From Bradyrhizobium sp. 1(2017) (GTDB lineage: Bacteria; Pseudomonadota; Alphaproteobacteria; Rhizobiales; Xanthobacteraceae), in contig NZ_CP050022.2 in assembly GCF_011602485.2 (NCBI RefSeq), forward strand, positions 5,662,001 to 5,726,000: 64,000 nt of DNA, read 5' to 3'. Below are positions 36,008 through 46,109 of this stretch, one piece after another; positions within the stretch are counted from its first letter, which is position 1; each line of letters begins with the position of its first letter. Position numbers and translations under genes: made by a program. The notes under the pieces were generated by a model. It did no database searches. It saw nothing but the letters and a program-made list of their open reading frames with translations, and was not told the origin of the DNA.

Positions 36008-37092
36008 AGATCGCGGTTCTGGGTGGGGGAAACGGCTCTTTCGCGGCCGCGGGCGATTTTGCGCTGTCGGGACATGAGGTCCGGCTCTGGCGCCGCGACT
36101 CGGATCAGGTCACAGCGCATCGTGCAGCAGGCTCACGCATCCTGGTCAAGGACCATAACGGCCGCCACGACGTGAAGCTTGCACTGGTTACGACCGACAT
36201 CGCCGACGCCATCCGCGACGTCGAACTAATCCTCTGCCCCGCGCCCGCCTTCGCGCAGCCGGACATTGCGCGTCTGCTCGCCCCGCATCTGCGGGACGGT
36301 CAGGTCGTGTTTCTGCCGCCGGCGACATTCGGCTCGATGATCTTCGCCCAGGCGGCCCGGGATGCCGGCAACCGCGCGAAGGCAAGCTTTGCCGAGACCG
36401 GCACGTTGCCCTGGTTGACCCGCAAGCACGGACCGTTCGAGGTCGCCATCACGATCCGCGCCAAACGCCTGCCGGTCGGCGTCTTCCCGCTCGATCAGGC
36501 GCCGCATGCACTCGAAGTCATCGGACGCGCTTTCCCGGGCGTGATCGAATCGTGCGGAGATGCGCTGTCCGGGGCGCTGATGAATGCAGGACCCATCATC
36601 CATCCGCCCTTGATCGTGATGAACGCCGGTCCGATCGAGCATTTCGAGCGCTGGGACATCCACAAGGAAGGCACGCAAGCCGCGATCCGCCGGGTCACCG
36701 ATGCGCTCGACGCGGAACGTATCGCGGTGCGCGAGGCATTCGATTACGGTGCGCCGCACTTTCCGCTCGCTCATCACTACGCGAAGGAAGGCGAGATCTG
36801 GATGTATGGCCGCGGCTCGCACGACCGGCTGACCGATTCCGGCGACTGGCGCGAACGGATCGTGCTGACCGAGCACCGCTACATGCGGGAGGACCTGCGG
36901 CTCGGGCTGTCGCTGCTGGTGTCCGTCGCCGGCCTGGCGGGCGTCAACACACCGCTGGCCAAGGCGTTCCTATCGATCGGCGGCGCGATCTGCGGCGAGG
37001 ATTTTGCGCGAGGCGGCCGAACGCTCGAGACTCTCGGGCTCGGCAATCTCGGCAAGGCCGAACTGCAGACGCTGCTTCGCAATGGATTCTGA
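36004..37092 (+). CDS. NAD(P)-binding opine/nopaline dehydrogenase-family protein
   Basis: 362 residues from a TTG that overlaps the synthetase stop (TTGA) behind AAGGAGAG. The N-terminal Rossmann motif is IAVLGGGNGSFAAAGDFALSG. The C-terminal helical domain with AMN/GPIIHPPLIVMNAGPIEHFERWDI matches the octopine/nopaline dehydrogenase fold, whose His acts in catalysis. Classical opine enzymes reductively condense an amino acid with an alpha-keto acid. Here it sits between an acyl-CoA synthetase and a 3-hydroxyacyl-CoA dehydrogenase, so a catabolic role on an amino or keto intermediate is likelier. The substrate is unknown. Confidence 0.85.
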   Translation: MKIAVLGGGNGSFAAAGDFALSGHEVRLWRRDSDQVTAHRAAGSRILVKDHNGRHDVKLALVTTDIADAIRDVELILCPAPAFAQPDIARLLAPHLRDGQVVFLPPATFGSMIFAQAARDAGNRAKASFAETGTLPWLTRKHGPFEVAITIRAKRLPVGVFPLDQAPHALEVIGRAFPGVIESCGDALSGALMNAGPIIHPPLIVMNAGPIEHFERWDIHKEGTQAAIRRVTDALDAERIAVREAFDYGAPHFPLAHHYAKEGEIWMYGRGSHDRLTDSGDWRERIVLTEHRYMREDLRLGLSLLVSVAGLAGVNTPLAKAFLSIGGAICGEDFARGGRTLETLGLGNLGKAELQTLLRNGF

Positions 37093-37095
37093 TCG

Positions 37096-38082
37096 ATGAC
37101 CAATCGCGTCAATATCGTGTGTCTCGGGGCTGGCCGCATGGGGCGCGGCATCGCCGTCGCGTTCGCTTACGCCGGGCACAGCGTCACGATGATCGACATC
37201 AAGACGCGTTCGGCCGAGGACTTCTGCAAGCTGGAAGCGGACGCGCTTGGCGAGGTCAGCAAGACCTTCGCCAGCCTGTCGAAGCTTGGTCTACTGACCG
37301 AAGCGGACGTTGCCCCGCTCATTGCGCGCGTCTCCGTGGTGGCGGCCGGTGATAGTGGTGCAGCGCTCTCAGACGCAGGCATGGTCTTCGAGGGCGTTCC
37401 TGAGGTCGTCGAACTCAAGCGCGAGGTGCTGGCGGCGGCGTCAAAGCAAGTCGGCCCGGATACGATCATCGCGTCGACGACGTCGACGATCCTCGTCGAT
37501 GACCTCTCCGGCGCGATCGTAAATCCTCGCCGCTTCCTCAACGTGCATTGGCTCAACCCGGCCTATTTGATCCCGCTGGTCGAAGTCTCGCCCGGCAAGG
37601 CCACTGACCCCACCATTGTCGACGAGGTCAAGACGCTGCTTGAAGACATCGGCAAGGTGCCCGTGGTCTGTGCGGCGACGCCCGGCTTTATCGTCCCGCG
37701 CATCCAGGCGCTGGCGATGAACGAGGCCGCTCGCATGGTCGAGGAAGGCGTCGCCAGTGCCGAGGAGATCGACAAGGCGATCCGCTACGGCTTCGGCTTC
37801 CGCTACGCCGTGCTCGGCCTGCTCGAATTCATCGATTGGGGCGGCGGCGACATCCTGTACTATGCCAGCCGCTACCTCGAGGGTGCACTCGGCAGCGACC
37901 GCTATCGGGCGCCTGAGGTGATCTCGCGCAACATGAACGAGGGACGAATCGGCCTGCGGACGGGCGCAGGCTTCCTCGACTATTCCGGCCTCGATGTCGA
38001 CGCCTATCGTGTCGAGCGGCTCAAGGCCATGGTCGACTTGCTCCGCCACTTTGGCCTGGCGCGGCCGCCCGTACGCAATTAG
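37096..38082 (+). CDS. 3-hydroxyacyl-CoA dehydrogenase family protein
   Basis: 328 residues; Rossmann motif CLGAGRMGRGIAVAFAYAGHSVTMID, catalytic His and Asn in HWLNPAYLIPLVEVSPG, and the C-terminal helical domain PGFIVPRIQALAMNEAARMVEEGVAS. This is the 3-hydroxybutyryl-CoA/L-carnitine dehydrogenase size class without a fused hydratase. It closes the five-gene operon. It would oxidise the beta-hydroxy group of an acyl-CoA intermediate with NAD+. It converges on the NicX-like gene, four bases away. Confidence 0.92.
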   Translation: MTNRVNIVCLGAGRMGRGIAVAFAYAGHSVTMIDIKTRSAEDFCKLEADALGEVSKTFASLSKLGLLTEADVAPLIARVSVVAAGDSGAALSDAGMVFEGVPEVVELKREVLAAASKQVGPDTIIASTTSTILVDDLSGAIVNPRRFLNVHWLNPAYLIPLVEVSPGKATDPTIVDEVKTLLEDIGKVPVVCAATPGFIVPRIQALAMNEAARMVEEGVASAEEIDKAIRYGFGFRYAVLGLLEFIDWGGGDILYYASRYLEGALGSDRYRAPEVISRNMNEGRIGLRTGAGFLDYSGLDVDAYRVERLKAMVDLLRHFGLARPPVRN

Positions 38083-39125
38083 CCGAAGACGTCCTGAAGC
38101 ACGCCGTCCCGTACCACCGCGACGCCGTCGAGCTCGATTGTCGTCCCCATCATTGGCAGGTCGAAATGACCCGCCGTGTAGCGGCCCGCGAACTCGTTCG
38201 CACCGGTCGAGAACAGGAAATTGCCGGATACAGCGCGAAGCTCCGTGCCATTGGTGTCGCGCTGGTCGTACATCGAGAGCGCCTCGTACCGCGCGCCGGG
38301 ATTCATGCCGAAACCGACATGCGAGACGGCATAGGCTTCGCGATCTCCCCAGGCGGCGAGAAAGCTGCGCATCATCGCGGCATCGGTGCCTTCGCCGTCC
38401 AGCTCGACGACATAATCGTCCTTGAGCGTCATCTTCACCGGCGAGGTCAGGTAGCGCTTGAAGGTCAGGTTGATATCGCCAGGCGCCATCACCAGCGTGC
38501 CGTTGATGGTTCCGCTCTTGGGAAAGCTGACGACGATGCCACCCGGCCAGTGCGCCAGCGTGCCCGGCTTGTCGGTCCAGCCCCACACACCGACCGTTGA
38601 GGCCCCGACCATGTCGACGTCGAGCGCCGTGCCGGCCTTCGAGGTGACCCGCATCCGCTTCGTCCCGCGCAGCATCTTTGCCGCGGCACGAACACGCTTC
38701 TCGAGCGCGGGATCCGGCACCATCCGCTCCAGCGCCTCCGGATGCTCGTTGGAGATCACTAGGATCCGCGCACCGGCCTTCAGGATCTCAGGCGTCTCCA
38801 CCGCGTGCATGAGGCCTTCGATGGTGCAATCCACCACGAAGCCGGCCTGCTGAAGTGCGGTGACGACCGGGCCGAGCCGTTGGATCGCCTCGCTTGCGCC
38901 GGTCGAGCGAACCGGAACGATATTGCGGTTGCGCGGTGTCGGCATCACCACGTGAAACGGCCGCGCGCCCATACGCAACAAGGCCAGCTCCGCAAGATGC
39001 ACATTCAAAGCACGTGACTGGGTTTCCGAGAGGATCGCCGCGGTATCGCCGGCCTTGACAGCGCATCGCTCGAAGATCTCGCAGAATGCGTCAATCCATT
39101 TTGCCTCGATGCGATCAGCCAGCAT
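38079..39125 (-). CDS. NicX-like 2,5-dihydroxypyridine 5,6-dioxygenase
   Basis: 348 residues from the ATG at 39125, the length of Pseudomonas NicX. The segments SHVGFGMNP (H269) and GHFDLPMMG (H320, D322) coincide with the His-His-Asp metal triad reported for NicX. The family is structurally related to M29 aminopeptidases, not to ordinary ring-cleavage dioxygenases. It would open 2,5-dihydroxypyridine using Fe(II) and O2. It ends an operon with an ABC importer and an IlvD-type dehydratase. Two other nic-like functions (NicAB-type hydroxylase, alpha/beta hydrolase) are in the window, but NicE and NicF are not, so a different hydroxy-heterocycle may be the substrate. Confidence 0.82.
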   Translation of the reverse strand: MLADRIEAKWIDAFCEIFERCAVKAGDTAAILSETQSRALNVHLAELALLRMGARPFHVVMPTPRNRNIVPVRSTGASEAIQRLGPVVTALQQAGFVVDCTIEGLMHAVETPEILKAGARILVISNEHPEALERMVPDPALEKRVRAAAKMLRGTKRMRVTSKAGTALDVDMVGASTVGVWGWTDKPGTLAHWPGGIVVSFPKSGTINGTLVMAPGDINLTFKRYLTSPVKMTLKDDYVVELDGEGTDAAMMRSFLAAWGDREAYAVSHVGFGMNPGARYEALSMYDQRDTNGTELRAVSGNFLFSTGANEFAGRYTAGHFDLPMMGTTIELDGVAVVRDGVLQDVFG

Positions 39126-39157
39126 GGTCCACTCCCGGTCTTCTGAATTCTTGTTTG

Positions 39158-39925
39158 TTACGCTTCCGGGAAGCCCCGGAGCAGGTACGATCGCACGACC
39201 CCCAAGAGGCCGTTCAGGATCAAGCCAAGCAGCGATATCGTGATCAGCGGGACGAACATGTCCACGGCCTGAAAGGTTCGGGCCGCCGTCACGAGCGCAT
39301 GACCCAGTCCGTCCGTCGACGTGATCATCTCGGCCAGAAACACCACGATACAGGAAATGACAAGGCCGATGCGGCAACCGGTCAGGATCGACGGCATCGC
39401 TGCCGGCAGCACCACCTTGAAAAGGATTTCGCGGCGCGGCGTCCCTGCCGCCATGGCCGACCAGATCAGCTTCTGCTCGACGGTCGACGCACCGTAATAG
39501 GTGGACAACAGAATGGGGAACAGAGCATCGGCCGCCACCAAAGTGACCTTCGACCCGTGGCCGAACCCGAGCAGCAGCAGCAATGCCGGGTAGAGCGCGA
39601 CCTTGGGCAAAGGCGCCAATACGCGCACGATCGGCCGAACCACCGCGTTGATCGCCGGACTGGCGGCGGCGGCGATACCGAGACTGACGCCCAGCACGAC
39701 CGCAATCGCGAACCCTGCAAACAGCCGGATCAGGGTCGCCGCAAGCTCCTGCTGAAACGTCGAGGTCACGAGCTGCTGGAGCAGGCGGCCGAAGACGAAG
39801 CCCGGCGGCGGCAGCAGCACCGCCGGCGCGAAGCCGAAAGACACCAGGCCTTGCCACAGCGCGATCACCAGCAGGATCGGGGCGATGCCAAGAACGACGT
39901 TCGGGGAGACAAGGCGCGACATCAT
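39158..39925 (-). CDS. SsuC/TauC-type ABC permease (second copy)
   Basis: 255 residues with about six membrane helices and the EAA-loop region in MAAGTPRREILFKVVLPAAMPSILTGCRIG. It pairs with the permease encoded upstream (start overlaps that gene's stop by four bases, ATGA), so the channel is probably a heterodimer. The family imports sulfonates, taurine, aromatic acids and similar compounds. Confidence 0.93.
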   Translation of the reverse strand: MMSRLVSPNVVLGIAPILLVIALWQGLVSFGFAPAVLLPPPGFVFGRLLQQLVTSTFQQELAATLIRLFAGFAIAVVLGVSLGIAAAASPAINAVVRPIVRVLAPLPKVALYPALLLLLGFGHGSKVTLVAADALFPILLSTYYGASTVEQKLIWSAMAAGTPRREILFKVVLPAAMPSILTGCRIGLVISCIVVFLAEMITSTDGLGHALVTAARTFQAVDMFVPLITISLLGLILNGLLGVVRSYLLRGFPEA

Positions 39926-40707
39926 GAGAAGCTCAGCGGCATGTCAAACTGAGGCTCGGACCAGCGCACCAGTCTTGCGCGGACCCGCTCGAAGATCGCA
40001 TCGAGGCAAATTCCCATGGCCCCCACGATGATGATCATCGCAAAGACGGTGTCGTATTGGCCCATGTCGAGCGCATTGAACAGGATGTTTCCGGCGCCGG
40101 ACTGACGGGCAATCATCTCGCTGGTGATCATCGTGATCAGCGCCAGCACCAATCCCGTACGACACCCGGTGAGGATTTCCGGCAGGGCCGCCGGCAGCAC
40201 GATGCGCACCAGGCGTTGCGCCGGCGAGAGCCCCATCGCTGCGCCTGACCACAGCATCTTCTCCTCGACCGCCTTGGCGCCCTCGAAACTGTGGTAGATC
40301 ACCGGCAGGCTGACACCGAGGAAGATCACGAGCGTCTTGGTGATATCGCCTACGCCCAGCCACAGCATGATGATCGGCATCAGGGCCGCCTTCGGCACCG
40401 GATAGACCACCATCAGGAGTGGATTGAAGAAGGCGGCGACCGCGGCGCTACGTCCCATCAGGAGACCAAGGGGAATCGAAACGAGCACGGCCACGCCAAA
40501 CCCGATTGCCATGCGGCGGAGCGAGGCCAGAATGTTGATCAGGGATTCCTTGTCGCCAAGGATATCCGGGATCACCCGGATGGCGTCGATCGCCGTCGGA
40601 AAGCTGTCATTCTTCAGGGCGAGAGACGCGACCTGCCACACCGCCAGCAATCCGATGCAGGCGAGCACCGGGGCAGCGCGCTTGACCATGGCAGTCGACG
40701 ACATCAT
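39922..40707 (-). CDS. SsuC/TauC-type ABC permease (first copy)
   Basis: 261 residues with about six membrane segments and the EAA loop MGLSPAQRLVRIVLPAALPEILTGCRTG. Its start overlaps the ATPase gene stop by four bases. The two permeases share about the same organisation but differ in sequence, indicating an old duplication in place. Confidence 0.93.
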   Translation of the reverse strand: MMSSTAMVKRAAPVLACIGLLAVWQVASLALKNDSFPTAIDAIRVIPDILGDKESLINILASLRRMAIGFGVAVLVSIPLGLLMGRSAAVAAFFNPLLMVVYPVPKAALMPIIMLWLGVGDITKTLVIFLGVSLPVIYHSFEGAKAVEEKMLWSGAAMGLSPAQRLVRIVLPAALPEILTGCRTGLVLALITMITSEMIARQSGAGNILFNALDMGQYDTVFAMIIIVGAMGICLDAIFERVRARLVRWSEPQFDMPLSFS

Positions 40708-41561
40708 GCGGGTGCGCCGGCTTCGTCGCTCTCATCGAACATGCGCTCGATATCGACGACGTACTTCTGGTATCGTGGATCGAGCAACAGCTCGTTGCGG
40801 CGGCGCGGCCGGGGCAGATCGATGTCGATGACCTGCCGGATGCGGCCGGGAGATTTCGACATCATCACGACTTTGTCGGAGAGGAAGACGGCTTCGTCGA
40901 CCGAGTGGGTGACGAAGAGCACCGTCTTGCGATCACGTTCCCAGATGTTCAACAGATCGTTCTGCAGGCGCGTCCGGGTGTGGGCATCGAGCGCACCGAA
41001 TGGTTCGTCCATCAACAGGACTTCGGGATGATAGGCGAGCGTTCGCGCCAGCGCGACACGCTGCTTCATGCCGCCCGAGAGCTCCTTTGGATAGAAATTC
41101 TCGTAACCCTTGAGGCCGACCATCTCGATCAAGGCCCGGCTCTGTGCTTCGGCCTCGGCGGCGCGAACGCCTTGCTGGCGCGGTCCGTACATCACATTGC
41201 CGAGCACGGTCTTCCAAGGAAACAGCGCAAATTCCTGGAACACCGGTCCGCGATCCGGGCCAGGCCCTGCGATCGCTTTTCCCTTCATCTTCGCCGCGCC
41301 ACTGGTTGGGCTGACGAAGCCGCCGACAATGTAAAGCAATGTCGACTTGCCACAGCCGGACGGACCAAGGATGGAGACAAAAGCCCCCTCCTCGATCGTC
41401 AGCGAGATGTCCGATAGCGCCACATGATCCCTGCGCGCCGAGGTCTGAAAAACCTGCGAGACGCGGTCGATCTCGATGATCGCAGAAGCCGGTTCTCGTG
41501 GCGTCACCGGTCTCACCCATTCGTTCGATCTCGAAGGCACTACCTTCATCGCGTCGCTCAC
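40704..41561 (-). CDS. SsuB/TauB-type ABC transporter ATPase
   Basis: 285 residues: Walker A GPSGCGKST, signature LSGGMKQR, Walker B VLLMDEPFGALD, and the H-loop in VTHSVDEAVF. It follows the dehydratase gene by 113 bases and precedes the two permeases with overlapping starts. With the NMT1/TauA-type binding protein at 43-44 kb it forms a complete importer. Confidence 0.95.
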   Translation of the reverse strand: MSDAMKVVPSRSNEWVRPVTPREPASAIIEIDRVSQVFQTSARRDHVALSDISLTIEEGAFVSILGPSGCGKSTLLYIVGGFVSPTSGAAKMKGKAIAGPGPDRGPVFQEFALFPWKTVLGNVMYGPRQQGVRAAEAEAQSRALIEMVGLKGYENFYPKELSGGMKQRVALARTLAYHPEVLLMDEPFGALDAHTRTRLQNDLLNIWERDRKTVLFVTHSVDEAVFLSDKVVMMSKSPGRIRQVIDIDLPRPRRRNELLLDPRYQKYVVDIERMFDESDEAGAPA

Positions 41562-41674
41562 CTCACTCGCGCACGGACATCGCGCGACATATCGGCTGAA
41601 TGCCCGTCATCAGCGGCACGAGCTTAGCAAGAAACTTGCCAGACCGGCTGCCGCTTTCGCGCGAATGCGGCGCC

Positions 41675-43369
<1,695 letters not shown>

Positions 43370-43443
43370 GCGTGCATCTTCTTCATGGTGCGCCCCGGAT
43401 GACCCGCGACGCCACGACCTTGTTCGAATGAACGACTGGCCGG

Positions 43444-44427
43444 CTATTGCAGCGGAGCGACGATCGTCGGATGCTTGAACTGCGCGGCATCCAGCTTCGG
43501 CAGCATTCCCGTTTCCGCATAGATGTCCAGCATCTTCTGAATCGCGGGGAAGTTCGGCGCCGCCCCCGGATCGCGACCGAAATCATTGTCCTTGAGCAGA
43601 TAGGTCTCGAGCACAGGAACGGGCGCCTTCAGCACCTCGGACACGACTTTCAAGGTTTCTTCGCGGTTCGCCAGCGCCTTCTTCATGCCCGACGTGATGT
43701 CGCGGACATAGGCCTTCACCACCTCCGGATTCTTGTCGACGAAATCGGCACGGCAGGCTTCCAGGATGTGCACGATGTTCGGCATGGCCTGCGACAGCGA
43801 GAACAGCTTTCGGGTGCCGCCCTTCGCCTCGGCGCGCGCGGCAAACGGCTGGTTCATGTTGACCGCATCGACACGGCCTTGGCGGAGTGCGTCCTCGGAG
43901 ACGGCAAAGCCGACTTCGACCAGCTTGATGTCCTTGGCCGGATCGACGCCGTTCTGCTTCAGGAGCAGGTTGAATGGCCCTTGCGTGCCGCCGCCGATCA
44001 CGGAGATGCCGACCGTTTTGCCCTTGAGATCGGCAATGGTCTTGATCGGGGAGTCATCCTTCACCGCCCAATAGACCGAAAAGCCGCCGGGCTTCTCGAA
44101 CACGTGCTGTGCCACGATGTAGGCCTTGAGATTGCCGCCGACCACGCCGTTGGCGAGCGACAGCGGCGCCTGCGTCGCGCAATCCAGCGCGCCGGCTGCC
44201 AGTGCCTGCGTCATCGGCGCGGTGCCCTGAAACTGGGTCCATTCGATGTTGTAGGCTTTCCCGATGTTGGGAAACTCGGCCGGGCGGCGCATCATCCAGT
44301 ACTTGGACTCTTCGGCCGGAATCGTCCAGCCGACACGGATCGTCTGCTGCGCCCGTGACGGGCCTGAGCCCGCGATCACGGCCGCAACCGCTCCCAATGC
44401 CAGGACCCACCTCGAAACGGTTCGCAT
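43444..44427 (-). CDS. NMT1/TauA-type ABC substrate-binding protein
   Basis: 327 residues from the ATG at 44427. An export signal ([21 protein letters not shown]) is followed by [16 protein letters not shown]. The type II binding fold has typical [10 protein letters not shown] and [20 protein letters not shown] segments. It is the first gene of the minus-strand operon and supplies the ATPase and permeases at 39-41 kb. Ligand unknown; the NicX-like enzyme in the same operon suggests a pyridine derivative or another small aromatic acid. Confidence 0.92.
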   Translation of the reverse strand: MRTVSRWVLALGAVAAVIAGSGPSRAQQTIRVGWTIPAEESKYWMMRRPAEFPNIGKAYNIEWTQFQGTAPMTQALAAGALDCATQAPLSLANGVVGGNLKAYIVAQHVFEKPGGFSVYWAVKDDSPIKTIADLKGKTVGISVIGGGTQGPFNLLLKQNGVDPAKDIKLVEVGFAVSEDALRQGRVDAVNMNQPFAARAEAKGGTRKLFSLSQAMPNIVHILEACRADFVDKNPEVVKAYVRDITSGMKKALANREETLKVVSEVLKAPVPVLETYLLKDNDFGRDPGAAPNFPAIQKMLDIYAETGMLPKLDAAQFKHPTIVAPLQ

Positions 44428-44485
44428 CGTGCCCTCTCCGCTGCTTCGGCGCCGACCGGCGCCACCCAATCCGACCGGCCCAAAT

Positions 44486-44501
44486 GTTTCATGGTTCAAA
44501 C
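44486..44501. promoter_or_regulatory. possible distant copy of the MarR-type operator
   Basis: GTTTCATGGTTCAAAC followed by AATCAGG resembles copy 3 near the MarR gene (TTTAGGCTTCAAACAATTGG). It lies between the divergent binding-protein and hydroxyacid dehydrogenase genes and would link this operon to the same regulator. The match is weaker than the others. Confidence 0.4.
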
Positions 44502-44604
44502 AATCAGGCAAGCCATGCGGGCTCGGCGGTTTCACCAAGCGGCGCGCCATGTAAGGTAAGATGACGGTCGCGCGGCGTTGCGCTGCGACAGATGGAGACA
44601 ACTT

Positions 44605-45528
44605 ATGGCTGATGCGAGCAAGACAAACCCGCAAGCTGCCGAGAGGCTTGGCTATCTCGGCCTGGGGCTCATGGGGACCCCCATGTCCCGGCGGCTGCTC
44701 AAGGCCGGCCATCAGGTCACTGTCTGGAACCGCTCGCAGGTCAAGATGGCCCCGCTCGTCGAGGCCGGCGCAACTCCCGCCGCCACGCCCCGCGACGTGA
44801 TGGCGAGCTCGGACATCGTGTTCATGTGCGTGACCGACGCCGCCGCCGTCGAAGAGGTGATCTTCGGCCGCGACGGCCTTTCATCAACTCCCGGCGCCGG
44901 CAAGCTTGTCGTCGACTTCTCGTCAATCCATCCTGACGCCGCGCGCGACCTTGCAACGCGACTGAAAGAGGCGAACGGTACGGGTTGGATAGATGCGCCT
45001 GTGTCGGGAGGCACGAAGGGCGCGGAGGAAGGCACACTCGCAATCATGGCGGGCGGAGAAACGGCCGACGTCGAGAGGGTGCGGCCCTATGTGCTGTCGA
45101 TGGCGCGTAGATTCACCCACATGGGCCCGACCGGCGCTGGCCAGACCACGAAGTTGTGCAATCAGGTGATCGTCGGATGCGCGATGGCGGTCCTCGCGGA
45201 GGCAACGCGCCTCGCCGTGAACGCCGGGATTGACGCCAACCGGTTGCCGGAAGCACTCGCCGGAGGCTTTGCGGATTCCATCCCGCTCCAGCTCTTCGTG
45301 CCGCGGATGGTCCAGGGCATTCACACACCGCCGCTCGGTCATATCGCAACGATGCTCAAGGATCTCGATACGGTCGCCGATGTCGCGCAATCGACGTCGA
45401 CGCCCGTGCCGATGGCCTCGCTTGCGGGGCAACTCTTCAGGCTGGCGAAGGCAGCGCGCGGCGCGGAAGCGGACGCGCTGGAGATCTACAAACTTTCAGC
45501 GGGCGTCAAGCCGTCTGGGGCGACCTGA
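44605..45528 (+). CDS. beta-hydroxyacid dehydrogenase (3-hydroxyisobutyrate dehydrogenase family)
   Basis: 307 residues from the ATG at 44605. Rossmann motif LGYLGLGLMGTPMSRRLLKAGHQVTVWNRS, substrate motif DAPVSGGTKGAEEGTLAIMAGG, catalytic Lys in AGQTTKLCNQVIVG (normally GxGxxxKxxN; here TKLCN keeps Lys and Asn). It oxidises a beta-hydroxy acid or reduces a semialdehyde with NAD(P). Divergent from the ABC operon; the flavin reductase gene converges on it eight bases away. Confidence 0.93.
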   Translation: MADASKTNPQAAERLGYLGLGLMGTPMSRRLLKAGHQVTVWNRSQVKMAPLVEAGATPAATPRDVMASSDIVFMCVTDAAAVEEVIFGRDGLSSTPGAGKLVVDFSSIHPDAARDLATRLKEANGTGWIDAPVSGGTKGAEEGTLAIMAGGETADVERVRPYVLSMARRFTHMGPTGAGQTTKLCNQVIVGCAMAVLAEATRLAVNAGIDANRLPEALAGGFADSIPLQLFVPRMVQGIHTPPLGHIATMLKDLDTVADVAQSTSTPVPMASLAGQLFRLAKAARGAEADALEIYKLSAGVKPSGAT

Positions 45529-45536
45529 CGCGCACG

Positions 45537-46100
45537 CTACGGCGCCTTCTTGCGCTCGTCGTCGGCGAGAAAGCGACCAAACGCCCCACGTGCGAACAGC
45601 AGCGGCTCTTTCGCACCGTAGGTATAAGCCTCGACCGCGCCGAGAAAGATCACGTGGTCGCCGCCGTAGTAGCGATTGACGGAGCGGCATTGAAAATTGG
45701 CGACGCCGTCGGCCAGCACCGGCGCACCGCCAAGGCCCGGCGTCCAATCGACGCCGGTGAATTTGTCGTCGGACGATTTTGCGAACTTGTTCGCGAGCGC
45801 CTGCTGCGAAGCGCCGAGAACGTTGACCGTGAAATGGCTGGCGTTCTGGAACACGGTCAGACTCGAGGAATAGACGACGAGGCTCCACAGAACCAGCGGA
45901 GGATTGAGCGACACCGATGCGAACGAATTGCAGGTCAGCCCGTAAGGCTTCCCGTCTGCAGCGGCGGCCGTGATGATCGTCACGCCGGTTGCGTAGGTAC
46001 CGAGCGCATTGCGAAAATCGCGGGGGTCGATCGGCGAGCTGTCGCTCGCGAGTTCGTTGGCTGGATCGGGAACGGCCGGCTGCTTCGGCAGATCATTCAT
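45537..46100 (-). CDS. flavin reductase of a two-component monooxygenase
   Basis: 187 residues of the HpaC/HsaB-type flavin reductase family: FRNALGTYATGVTIITA near residue 30, GLTCNSFASVSLNPPLVLW, and FTVNVLGASQQALANKFA. It makes reduced FMN or FAD for a partner oxygenase, which is encoded nine bases upstream on the same strand. A roughly 25-residue Pro-rich leader precedes the domain. Confidence 0.93.
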   Translation of the reverse strand: MNDLPKQPAVPDPANELASDSSPIDPRDFRNALGTYATGVTIITAAAADGKPYGLTCNSFASVSLNPPLVLWSLVVYSSSLTVFQNASHFTVNVLGASQQALANKFAKSSDDKFTGVDWTPGLGGAPVLADGVANFQCRSVNRYYGGDHVIFLGAVEAYTYGAKEPLLFARGAFGRFLADDERKKAP

Positions 46101-46109
46101 CGGCCGGCC

